64,000 bases of DNA from Flavobacterium zhairuonense (GTDB lineage Bacteria > Bacteroidota > Bacteroidia > Flavobacteriales > Flavobacteriaceae). The stretch spans positions 101,414-165,413 of the forward strand of contig NZ_SJSY01000065.1 of the NCBI RefSeq assembly GCF_004352915.1. Direction: 5' to 3'. The position numbers and the translations under genes are program-made. The notes beneath the pieces are model-generated. The model had not been told where the DNA came from, ran no database searches, and was given only the letters and a program-made list of their open reading frames with translations. Shown one piece after another: positions 8,632 to 16,560 of the stretch. Within the stretch, counting starts at the first letter, position 1. Every line of letters starts with the position of its first letter.

Positions 8632-8661
8632 AGGATTTAATCAAGATTTAAGCGTTAAGTT

Positions 8662-8763
8662 TGTCATTCCGAGGAACGAGGAATCACACAAGTAATTCCG
8701 CTTGCAATATCGCCAATCTTTGTCGACAAACTAGTGCGATTTCTCCTTTCAGTCGAAATGACA
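8662..8763. repeat. Family A palindromic repeat, copy 2
   Basis: Starts TGTCATTCCGAGGAACGAGG and ends CTCCTTTCAGTCGAAATGACA, so its two ends come from the two different arm variants seen in other copies. It lies between convergent genes. Confidence 0.7.
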
Positions 8764-8808
8764 ACAGCAACATGAAACTTTAAACCTAAAACAAAATAAA
8801 CAAAACTT

Positions 8809-9582
8809 TTAATCTACCTTCTTAAAAACAGCCAATTTCCCCGAAGGATTTGACAAAGTCAGCTGATTATTTCCAACAGAATACGTTACTGTACTTTGTA
8901 AAGCTTTCAAAAATTCACCTTCTTTATTTCCTTGAGGGCAAGCCATTAAAGTTGAAATTACCTTTGTGAAACGTAAAACATCTTTCTCAAAAAAGATTTG
9001 TCCAGTTATCGAATTACATCCACCAAAACCAGAAAATCTGTTTTCTGTTGAATTAATCTCAAGTCTTGGAAATTCCTTTTGAAAATCGGTTGCAAAAACT
9101 TTATAGCCGTTTAATTCTTCCAAAACCCAAATATCATGAAGGCGATAATCTGTGATATATTTACCGCATCCGCTTAATTTTTTCGTTTCCAGTTCAGAAT
9201 TATTCTTGATTTCTACCTTGACACTATAAGGAGAAATTGCACCGGACATAGAATCCTGACAATCCAACTGCTGAATGGTAATTGTTGCCGAAGCAGATTC
9301 ATTATTGACTTTGTACATTTTCACATTAGCATCCATTGCTCTAATCGCATCAACCGCTGGAAAAACGATTTTTTCTTTCCCAGGTATTAATGACGTAAAA
9401 ACAATTTCCTCATTCCCTATTTTGATTCCCCAAAACGGTTCGTTTCCTGTTCCTTTAAAATAATATTTTAAATCTTCTTCTGTTGAACTTACAGAAGTTG
9501 TTGTGCCAGATTCTTTGTTTGCAGTCGTTCTACAGCCAATTATTAAAGCTGATAATAACAATATTGAAAGTACTTTTTTCAT
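8809..9582 (-). CDS. META domain lipoprotein (HslJ-like)
   Basis: A 257-residue envelope protein. The N-terminus MKKVLSILLLSALIIGC is a lipoprotein signal with the modified cysteine at residue 17. Residues of about 40-150 contain the FKGTGNEPFWGIKIG motif of COG3650-type proteins. The C-terminal part from about 150 (IWVLEELNG, RLEINSTENRFSGFGGCNSITG, MACP) is a META domain, as in HslJ, linked to heat and novobiocin tolerance in other bacteria. The role here is probably envelope-related but unproven. It is monocistronic and convergent to the DUF2130 gene. Confidence 0.82.
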   Translation of the reverse strand: MKKVLSILLLSALIIGCRTTANKESGTTTSVSSTEEDLKYYFKGTGNEPFWGIKIGNEEIVFTSLIPGKEKIVFPAVDAIRAMDANVKMYKVNNESASATITIQQLDCQDSMSGAISPYSVKVEIKNNSELETKKLSGCGKYITDYRLHDIWVLEELNGYKVFATDFQKEFPRLEINSTENRFSGFGGCNSITGQIFFEKDVLRFTKVISTLMACPQGNKEGEFLKALQSTVTYSVGNNQLTLSNPSGKLAVFKKVD

Positions 9583-9722
9583 GAGATTTTAGTTTAAAAA
9601 TGTTCTTCCTAACAAAACACCAGTAAAATTCTTATGAATTTACGACATTTTTTTCAAACGCTTATTTAGAATCCTTTCAAATTTAAAAAAACTAAGTAAC
9701 TCCAAAAACATTGAAAACCCGC

Positions 9723-9825
9723 ACTACGTAAAAGATTAAGACAAAATACGTAGTTTTTAAAATATGCCCACTACTTAAAAAATATTTTATTTACGTATTT
9801 TTATAAGTATAAATACTTATATTTG
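9723..9825 (+). promoter_or_regulatory. nirB promoter with nitrate-regulon element
   Basis: A -7 box TATATTTG ends 26 bases before the nirB ATG. Overlapping it is the dyad ATAAGTAT-AA-ATACTTAT, and TAAGTA-N4-TACTTA is shared with the nasA-type, narK and moeA promoters. Further upstream are TTACGTA and a long-spaced pair ACTACGTA / TACGTAGT. These repeated TACGTA or TAAGTA half-sites look like binding sites for an FNR- or NarL-type regulator; both kinds are encoded nearby. Confidence 0.65.
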
Positions 9826-9851
9826 CGTAGTAATACTTAATTAAAGAAATC

Positions 9852-12365
9852 ATGATTAGAGTAATAGTAGTTGGAAACGGCATGGTTGGTTATAAATTTT
9901 GCGAAAAGTTTGTTGCAAAATCAGGACAAGAAAAGTATCAAATCACGGTATTTGGAGAAGAACCAAGACGCGCCTACGATCGCGTTCACTTAAGCGAGTA
10001 CTTTGGAGGAAAAACGGCAGATGATTTATCACTATCAACGACCAATTGGTACACAGAAAACAATATTATTCTAAATACATCAGAGTTAATTACAGATATT
10101 AATCGTGATGTAAAAACTATTCATACGCACTTAGGCAAAACACATACGTACGACTACTTAGTTTTAGCTACAGGTTCTTCGGCATTTGTACCACCAATTG
10201 AAGGTGTAGAAAAAGAAGGTGTTTTTGTTTACAGAACTATCGAAGATCTAGATGCTATTATGGCTTATGCCAAAAAAATAAAAATTAAAGGCGCTACAGA
10301 AGCAGCAGTTTTGGGCGGAGGTTTATTAGGATTAGAAGCTGCTAAAGCCGTTAGAGATTTAGGCTTAAATCCGCATGTGGTGGAATTTGCACCACGTTTG
10401 ATGCCGAGGCAATTGGATCAAGGCGCGAGTGATATGCTTCAATCAAAAATAGAAGAATTAAACATCGGAATTCATCTTAACAAAGCAACACAATACATTG
10501 ATGGAAAGGAAAGTATAACGGGAATGATGTTTGCAAACGACGAATTGTTAAAAGTAGACATGTTGGTTATATCTGCTGGAATTAAACCTCGCGACGAACT
10601 GGCAAGAGTTTCAGGACTTGAAGTTGGTGTACGAGGCGGAATTGTGGTAAACAATCAAATGCGAACATCAGATCCTTCTATTTTTGCAATTGGCGAAGCA
10701 GCTCTTTACAATCATAACATTTACGGACTTGTTGCACCAGGTTACGAAATGGCCGATGTAGCTGCTGAACAAATCTTAAATGGTGATAAAACCATGAGAG
10801 AAACCATCGATATGTCAACACAATTGAAATTAATTGGTGTTGAAGTTGCGAGTTTTGGTGATCCTTTTATCGAAAACAATGACGTTACTGCTATTATTTA
10901 TGAAAATAAATTAAGTGGCGTTTACAAAAGAATCAACGTTACTAAGGATTCTAAAAAACTTTTGGGCGGAATTTTAGTTGGAGATTCTAGCGATTACGGT
11001 TCGCTTTTTCAGATTTACATCAACGAAATGGCGTTGCCTAAAAACCCAGAAGATTTGATTTTAGGTTCTCGTGACGGTTCTGAAGGTTCTTCTTTAGGAA
11101 GCGTAATGGATTTGCCAGACACCGCCGTAATTTGTTCTTGCGAAAATGTTACAAAAGGCGCTATCTGCTGTAAAATTCTAGACGAAAGCTGTTCTTCACT
11201 TTCAGATGTCGTTAAAGCGACTAAAGCAACTTCGGGTTGTGGAGGCTGTAAACCAATGGTTTCTGATTTGGTAAAAGCAACACAGAAATCTTTAGGAAAA
11301 GAAGTAAAAGAAGTGATCTGCGAACATTTCAGCTACACACGTCAAGAATTATTTGATTTGGTAAAAATCAACAAATACGAGAATTTCTACGATGTTTTAG
11401 ATCATCACGGAAAAGGCGACGGATGCGAGGTTTGTAAACCCGTTGTTGCTTCTATTTTCTCAAGTATTTACAATGATACTGCTAATAAACACGTAACTAC
11501 ACAAGATACAAACGATAGATTTTTAGCAAACATTCAACGTAACGGAACCTATTCTGTAGTCCCAAGAGTTGCTGGAGGAGAAATTACTGCTGAGAAATTA
11601 ATCGTAATTGGCGAAGTGGCAAAACAATTCGATTTGTACACTAAAATTACTGGAGCACAAAGAGTAGATTTATTTGGAGCACATTTAAGCGATTTACCTA
11701 AAATCTGGAAAATCTTAATCGACAATGGTTTTGAAAGCGGTCATGCCTACGGAAAATCACTTCGTGCTGTAAAAAGCTGTGTCGGAAATGCTTGGTGCCG
11801 TTACGGAATGGACGACAGCGCCGGATTTGCCATCGAACTAGAAAACAGATATAAAGGAATCCGTTCTCCGCATAAACTAAAAGGTGGCGTTTCAGCCTGC
11901 ATTCGCGAATGCGCCGAAGCTCGCGGAAAAGATTTCGGATTAATTGCCGTAGAAGGCGGATGGAATTTATACATCTGCGGAAATGGTGGAGCAAATCCAA
12001 AACATGCCGTTTTATTGGCTGAGAAAATCGACAAAGAAACTGTGATCAAATACATGGATCGCTTCTTAATGTATTACATACGTACCGCTGGTCCGCTGAT
12101 TAGAACTTCAACTTGGCTGGAAAAACTAGACGGAGGTTTAGAGTATTTGAAACAAGTAATTATCGAAGACAGTTTAGGAATCTGCGAAACGCTTGAAGCT
12201 GAAATGCAGACTTTAGTAAACACTTTTGAATGCGAATGGAAACAAGTGCTAGAAAAACCAAGATTATTGAAACGTTTCAATCATTTTATAAACTCAGACG
12301 AAAAAGACGATAACGCTGTTTTCGTACCATTAAGAGATCAAAAAATGCCAAAAGCTTGGTCATAA
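9852..12365 (+). CDS. nirB: Assimilatory nitrite reductase, large subunit
   Basis: NADH-dependent siroheme nitrite reductase that reduces nitrite to ammonium with six electrons in the cytoplasm. In order: an FAD/NAD(P)-binding pyridine nucleotide reductase module (VVGNGMVGYKF at the start and AAVLGGGLLGLEAAKA near residue 155), two BFD-like [2Fe-2S] segments (CSCENV...SGCGGCK near 428-475, and a degenerate CEHF...GCEVCK), and the siroheme/[4Fe-4S] domain with ligands in CVGNAWC and CIRECAEA at about 642-687. The 837 residues match NirB. nirD follows after a 265-bp repeat-bearing gap. The promoter carries the shared nitrate element. Confidence 0.96.
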   Translation: MIRVIVVGNGMVGYKFCEKFVAKSGQEKYQITVFGEEPRRAYDRVHLSEYFGGKTADDLSLSTTNWYTENNIILNTSELITDINRDVKTIHTHLGKTHTYDYLVLATGSSAFVPPIEGVEKEGVFVYRTIEDLDAIMAYAKKIKIKGATEAAVLGGGLLGLEAAKAVRDLGLNPHVVEFAPRLMPRQLDQGASDMLQSKIEELNIGIHLNKATQYIDGKESITGMMFANDELLKVDMLVISAGIKPRDELARVSGLEVGVRGGIVVNNQMRTSDPSIFAIGEAALYNHNIYGLVAPGYEMADVAAEQILNGDKTMRETIDMSTQLKLIGVEVASFGDPFIENNDVTAIIYENKLSGVYKRINVTKDSKKLLGGILVGDSSDYGSLFQIYINEMALPKNPEDLILGSRDGSEGSSLGSVMDLPDTAVICSCENVTKGAICCKILDESCSSLSDVVKATKATSGCGGCKPMVSDLVKATQKSLGKEVKEVICEHFSYTRQELFDLVKINKYENFYDVLDHHGKGDGCEVCKPVVASIFSSIYNDTANKHVTTQDTNDRFLANIQRNGTYSVVPRVAGGEITAEKLIVIGEVAKQFDLYTKITGAQRVDLFGAHLSDLPKIWKILIDNGFESGHAYGKSLRAVKSCVGNAWCRYGMDDSAGFAIELENRYKGIRSPHKLKGGVSACIRECAEARGKDFGLIAVEGGWNLYICGNGGANPKHAVLLAEKIDKETVIKYMDRFLMYYIRTAGPLIRTSTWLEKLDGGLEYLKQVIIEDSLGICETLEAEMQTLVNTFECEWKQVLEKPRLLKRFNHFINSDEKDDNAVFVPLRDQKMPKAWS

Positions 12366-12380
12366 ATATTTAAAATTAAA

Positions 12381-12491
12381 CACATAGAGACATAGATTTT
12401 GCAATTATAAAGCATTTCAATTCTCCTAATACTAGAATGATTTTCTTTTGACAATTCTTTTTTCAAACTCATAAGTCTATGTCTCTATGTG
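12381..12491. repeat. Family B inverted repeat, copy 2
   Basis: CACATAGAGACATAG at one end pairs with CTATGTCTCTATGTG at the other; the same G/C change in both arms keeps the pairing, a compensatory difference from other family B copies. It separates nirB from nirD. Confidence 0.65.
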
Positions 12492-12630
12492 ATTAAAATA
12501 AAGCTCCAAAAAAAAGAAAAAAAATCATTAAACGTTTGCTGTCCTTCTTGCCCTCTTTTTTACTGCGCCATCAAAACTCTCTTGATTGTAAAAAGAGGGA
12601 CAAGAAACAGGAAATCAAAATTTAAACAAA

Positions 12631-13008
12631 ATGGAAGAAATCTTAAATCAATACGAAACAGTTCACGCAAGCGACGCTACAATTTGGTTCAAAGCAGGTA
12701 AAGTTGAAGATTTCCCAACCAATCGAGGCGGATGCATCAAATACAAAAACAAACAGATTGCAATTTTTAATTTCACACGCAGAAACGAATGGTACGCTTG
12801 TCAAAACGCCTGCCCACACAAAATGGAAATGGTGCTTTCAAGAGGAATGACAGGTTCTGCAGATGATATTCCGAAAATCGCCTGCCCGATGCATAAAAAG
12901 ACTTTTTCACTTGTTGATGGTTCAAATTTAAACGGCGAAGAATATAGCATTGCAACTTACCCAGTAAAGATTGTCGAAGACGAAGTTTTTGTTGGATTTG
13001 TTGATTAG
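12631..13008 (+). CDS. nirD: Nitrite reductase small subunit (Rieske)
   Basis: The 125-residue Rieske-fold partner of NirB. Both cluster motifs are intact: CPH in NACPHKMEM and CPMH in IACPMHKKTF, so unlike many NirD proteins it can bind a [2Fe-2S] cluster. SLVDGSNLNGEEYSIATYPVKI is the typical closing strand set. It follows nirB in the same direction and is probably cotranscribed despite the intervening repeat; a GC-poor spacer with no obvious own -7 box precedes it. Confidence 0.93.
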   Translation: MEEILNQYETVHASDATIWFKAGKVEDFPTNRGGCIKYKNKQIAIFNFTRRNEWYACQNACPHKMEMVLSRGMTGSADDIPKIACPMHKKTFSLVDGSNLNGEEYSIATYPVKIVEDEVFVGFVD

Positions 13009-13013
13009 ACTTT

Positions 13014-13079
13014 TAAAGAGCCAAGAAGCAAGAAGCAAGATTTGAAAAACCTAGATAGTCTTGCTTCTTGGCTCTTTCA
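13014..13079 (+). terminator. Long hairpin after nirD
   Basis: AAGAGCCAAGAAGCAAGA pairs with TCTTGCTTCTTGGCTCTT, giving an 18-bp stem immediately after the nirD stop. There is no clean T run, so it may be a stabilising hairpin rather than an intrinsic terminator. Confidence 0.5.
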
Positions 13080-13144
13080 TCTTACTTTCGACTTTCGACT
13101 TTTGACTTTCAACTTTTGACTTTCGACTTTTCTACTTAATTCCG

Positions 13145-13152
13145 TATCTTTG
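13145..13152 (+). promoter_or_regulatory. -7 element before the DUF4202 gene
   Basis: TATCTTTG matches TAnnTTTG and lies 23 bases before the ATG. It suggests that DUF4202, the sensor kinase and perhaps the response regulator form a unit separate from nirBD. Confidence 0.4.
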
Positions 13153-13175
13153 AAATTCTATTATCAAACCAAAAA

Positions 13176-13760
13176 ATGACTACACCTTTTCAAAAAGCAA
13201 GCGAATGGATTGATGCTGAAAACGCACAAGATCCAAACATCGAATTAGACCAAAACAAAGAATATCCGAAAGAATTGTTGTATTCTGACAGGATGTATAA
13301 AAAACTGATGGAATTTGAACCGAATGCATCCGAAGAAGTTCAAATTGCTTCAAAAGCACAACACATCTGCCGATGGAAAGTCGCTCGCGAATCATATCCA
13401 ATGGATCGTGTCGGTTATTTAAAATGGAGAGAAGAACTGAAAAAATTCCACGCAAAAACTACAGCTGAAATTTTGGTTAAAGCAGGTTACGACCAAGCTT
13501 TTATCGATCGTGTTTCGTTTTTAATTGAGAAAAAATTACTTAAAAAAGATGCTGAAACCCAGTTGCTTGAAGATGTAATTTGTCTAGTGTTTTTAGAATA
13601 TTATTTAGAACCTTTTGTTCACAAACATGACGAAGAAAAACTAAAAAACATCATCAAGAAAACCTGGGATAAAATGTCAGACAAAGGACATCAAGAAGCT
13701 TTAAAAATAAGTTATTCTGAAGAAAATTTAAACCTAATAAAAGCTTCTTTAGGATTGTAA
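13176..13760 (+). CDS. DUF4202 domain protein
   Basis: A 194-residue soluble protein of the DUF4202 family, recognised by FQKASEWIDAENAQDPN at the start, SKAQHICRWKVARESYPMDRVGYLKWRE (marked by AQHICRW and YPMDR), and EDVICLVFLEYYLEPF. Conserved His and Asp residues in AQHICRW and HKHDEEK suggest a metal-dependent HD-like helical enzyme, but that is inference. Genes of this family often sit beside nitrate or nitrite assimilation genes, as here between nirD and the sensor kinase, six bases before the kinase. Confidence 0.8.
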   Translation: MTTPFQKASEWIDAENAQDPNIELDQNKEYPKELLYSDRMYKKLMEFEPNASEEVQIASKAQHICRWKVARESYPMDRVGYLKWREELKKFHAKTTAEILVKAGYDQAFIDRVSFLIEKKLLKKDAETQLLEDVICLVFLEYYLEPFVHKHDEEKLKNIIKKTWDKMSDKGHQEALKISYSEENLNLIKASLGL

Positions 13761-13766
13761 AAAGAT

Positions 13767-15578
13767 ATGAAGAAAAGCAATCAGGAAGCAGCAGAAAAAA
13801 TCACTTTCAAAAATTTACGCCGTCTGTATTTTTTTGCGCTTCTTACTATTGCCTTAACTATAATTATCAGTCAGTTTCTGGTTCAATACAATCTGAATCA
13901 GCAATTAAGCGATTCCAAAATCATTAATTTTTCTGGTAAGCAAAGAATGCTGAGTCAGAAAATCGTCAAAGAAGTTCTGATTCTGCATTACGTTTCTGAT
14001 ACTGCTTCTGCGAAACAAATTTCGCATTTAGAAGAAGTTTTGGCACTTTGGAAAAAGAACCAAAACGCGCTCGAAAACGGAAACGACAGCCTTGCTTTCC
14101 CAAAAGAAAAATCAGAAACAATCAATAAATTATACTTGGAAATCAATCCGATTTTCAGCAAAATTGTAAAAGCCACCGATTCGTTTTTACAAAATTTAAA
14201 ACAAAAAAAACAATCCAACGAAAATAAAAAATACGTTCAGATAATCTTAGAAAATGAAGGTTCATTTCTTTCCAAAATGAATCAAATCGTAACCCAATAC
14301 GATCTTGAAGCACACGAAAAAGTAACCGAACAACGTAAGATAGAATACTGGATTTTCGGATTCACTTTACTTGTTCTTCTTCTGGAATTCTTCTTCATTT
14401 TCAAACCTACCAACAAGAAAATCGAACGATTAATTGCCAAGCTTTTGTCATCAGAAAAAAAAGCTTTAAAACTGGCATACGACACTGAAATTCTAAGCGA
14501 AATCAAGGAAAACTCTGTAAAAGAGCTCAAATCGCTCAATTACGCAATGGAAAACACCTTGCTCTATTGCCGAATTTCACCAGACGGTTCCATCATTCAT
14601 ATTGGCGAAAAATTTGCCAAATTGCTGAATTACACCAAATTCTCATCCAACAAAAAATTCTCTGAAGTTTTAACCGTTGATGAAAAAGAACAACTCAATT
14701 TCGACCGACTTATTTTCGAAAAACAGCGCAGTGGTTGGCAGGGGGAAATCAATATTTTAAACAAAGAAAACGAAACCATTTGGCTTGATTTATCTATGGT
14801 TCCCGTAATGATCAAAAAAGACGAACTCGAACTTTTAATCGTTTGTTTCAACATTACCGAGCGCAAAAAAGCACAGCGCGAAGTCGAGCGTCTAAACCTT
14901 GAAAACACGACCGAAAAAATCAATCAGCAAAAGATTATTTCAAGCAAAATCGTCGAAAATCAGGAAAACGAACAAAACCGAATCGCTAAAGAAATTCACG
15001 ACGGAATCGGGCAAATGCTTACAGGTTTAAAATTCAGTCTGGAAAGCATCAACTTAGACGACAGAGAAAAATCGGAACAAAAAATTGAGTACCTAAAGAA
15101 ACTTTCGCTAGACATTATAAAAGGTGTTCGAACAGCAACTTTCAACCTAATGCCACCAGAATTAAGCGATCACGGAATCGTTTCATCATTAGCAAAACTA
15201 ACTCAGGAACTTTCAAAACTAACCGGAAAAGAAATCCTTTTCTACAATAAAACCGATTTTGACCAACGTTTAGATTCTTTAATCGAAATTAATATTTATC
15301 GACTAACTCAAGAAGCGATAAACAATGCCATTAAATATGCCGAATCGTCGCATATTATAGTACAGCTTTCGCACAGCGAAACTTTACTAAGCATTATTGT
15401 AGATGACAACGGAAAAGGTTTCGATATCAAATCAGTCGACAAAAAACGCAACAGCGAATCCGGAATGGGCTTACTATTCATGAACGAACGCATCCAGTAC
15501 ATCAACGGGCGCGTTTTCATCAAATCAATCCCAGGCGAAGGAACGAGAATCACGTTCAATATTCCTATTCTTAAATGA
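13767..15578 (+). CDS. NarX/NreB-like sensor histidine kinase
   Basis: A 603-residue membrane kinase. One transmembrane helix at about 20-40 and another at about 192-212 flank a periplasmic helical domain whose NFSGKQRMLSQK motif is the PilJ/NarX-type nitrate-sensing box. A PAS domain follows (about 265-370, ending NITERKKAQ), then a HisKA_3 dimerisation helix with His411 in AKEIHDGIGQML, and a HATPase_c domain (QEAINNAIKYAESSH, DDNGKGFD, GMGLLFMNERI). The P-box and the neighbouring LuxR-type regulator indicate nitrate or nitrite signalling. The DUF4202 gene is six bases upstream. Confidence 0.9.
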   Translation: MKKSNQEAAEKITFKNLRRLYFFALLTIALTIIISQFLVQYNLNQQLSDSKIINFSGKQRMLSQKIVKEVLILHYVSDTASAKQISHLEEVLALWKKNQNALENGNDSLAFPKEKSETINKLYLEINPIFSKIVKATDSFLQNLKQKKQSNENKKYVQIILENEGSFLSKMNQIVTQYDLEAHEKVTEQRKIEYWIFGFTLLVLLLEFFFIFKPTNKKIERLIAKLLSSEKKALKLAYDTEILSEIKENSVKELKSLNYAMENTLLYCRISPDGSIIHIGEKFAKLLNYTKFSSNKKFSEVLTVDEKEQLNFDRLIFEKQRSGWQGEINILNKENETIWLDLSMVPVMIKKDELELLIVCFNITERKKAQREVERLNLENTTEKINQQKIISSKIVENQENEQNRIAKEIHDGIGQMLTGLKFSLESINLDDREKSEQKIEYLKKLSLDIIKGVRTATFNLMPPELSDHGIVSSLAKLTQELSKLTGKEILFYNKTDFDQRLDSLIEINIYRLTQEAINNAIKYAESSHIIVQLSHSETLLSIIVDDNGKGFDIKSVDKKRNSESGMGLLFMNERIQYINGRVFIKSIPGEGTRITFNIPILK

Positions 15579-15733
15579 GATAATGAGTCAATTTGAGAAT
15601 GAGTCAATTTGATAATTAGACAATTAGAAAATGTTTTGAAATGCTTTAAATAATTATCTAATTATCAAATTGGCACATTCCCTAATTTTCTAATTGCCAC
15701 ATTTTCTAATTATCTAATTAAAAAATTCAAAAA

Positions 15734-15774
15734 TTACGTATATTAGCGTCTTCGTTATAGATGAATATACGTAA
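15734..15774 (+). promoter_or_regulatory. TACGTA-containing upstream region of the response regulator
   Basis: TTACGTATA and its exact complement TATACGTAA lie 23 bases apart, with TATATTAG, one base off the -7 consensus, starting in the left arm. The TACGTA half-site is the same one found at the nitrate reductase and narK promoters, suggesting autoregulation. Confidence 0.45.
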
Positions 15775-15801
15775 AAACCTAGAATCTAAATTAAGTAAAT
15801 T

Positions 15802-16461
15802 ATGAGTAATATCATTCGTGTAGTGCTGGCAGATGACCATGTTTTTGTTCGAGACGGAATCAAATCTTTATTGGAAAACGAAGCAAACATTGAGGTTGTA
15901 GGTGAAGCAATTGATGGTGCCGATGCGCTTGAAGTAGTTGCCGAAACCAAACCCGATTTACTTATAGCCGATATTCGTATGCCAAACATGACCGGTATCG
16001 AATTAGTAGAAAAACTTAGAAGCGAAAACAATCCCATAAAAATCATCATGCTTTCGATGCACGAATCGGAAGAATACGTATTGAAATCAATAAAAGCCGG
16101 CGCAGATGGCTATTTACTAAAAGGTTCATCAAAAGAAGAATTCTTAAAAGCATTGCACAGCGTTTCGGCTGGCGGAAAATATTTCAGCGGAGACATTTCT
16201 TCTATCTTAATTGGCCAATTGACAAATCCGTCCAATTCATTAGAACCTAAACAAACTTTAGGTGAAGAAATGATGATTACCAAAAGAGAAAAAGAAATCC
16301 TTACGCTGTTATTATCTGGAAAAGGAAACAAAGAAATCGCCGAAGCACTTGACATCAGTAAACGAACGGCAGAAGTACACCGTTTCAACCTAATGAAGAA
16401 ATTGAAAGTAAAAAACTTGATGGAACTTTCGAACAAAGCAACTGAGTATTCTTTAATTTAA
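15802..16461 (+). CDS. NarL/NreC-like response regulator
   Basis: A 219-residue two-component regulator. The receiver domain (residues 4-120) has the acidic pair Asp11-Asp12, phospho-acceptor Asp57 in LLIADIRMP, and the SMHESEEYV and KAGADGYLLKG segments. The C-terminal LuxR-type HTH (about 150-215) contains TKREKEILTLLLSGKGNKEIA and SKRTAEVHRFNLMKKL. It pairs with the upstream kinase, from which it is separated by about 220 bp. It probably activates narK and the nir and nas genes when nitrate or nitrite is present. Confidence 0.9.
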   Translation: MSNIIRVVLADDHVFVRDGIKSLLENEANIEVVGEAIDGADALEVVAETKPDLLIADIRMPNMTGIELVEKLRSENNPIKIIMLSMHESEEYVLKSIKAGADGYLLKGSSKEEFLKALHSVSAGGKYFSGDISSILIGQLTNPSNSLEPKQTLGEEMMITKREKEILTLLLSGKGNKEIAEALDISKRTAEVHRFNLMKKLKVKNLMELSNKATEYSLI

Positions 16462-16467
16462 AAAAAA

Positions 16468-16542
16468 TACGTATAAATACGTAATTATTTTTCTAAAACT
16501 GCGTTTTCGCATCTTTTAACTAAGTTATAGTACTTACTTTTG
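16468..16542 (+). promoter_or_regulatory. narK promoter with two nitrate-regulon sites
   Basis: TACGTATAAATACGTA (inverted arms TACGTAT and ATACGTA around AA) lies just after the response regulator stop. Closer to the gene, TAAGTT-N4-TACTTA abuts the -7 box TACTTTTG. The -7 G is 18 bases before the ATG. A TTG start inside the -7 box would lengthen the protein by seven residues but overlaps the promoter, so I reject it. Confidence 0.65.
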
Positions 16543-16560
16543 ATAAAAAATATAAGTACT

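Noticed and set aside
16540..16560. Upstream TTG start for narK
   Set aside because: It lies inside the -7 promoter element, so it would not be transcribed as a usable start.
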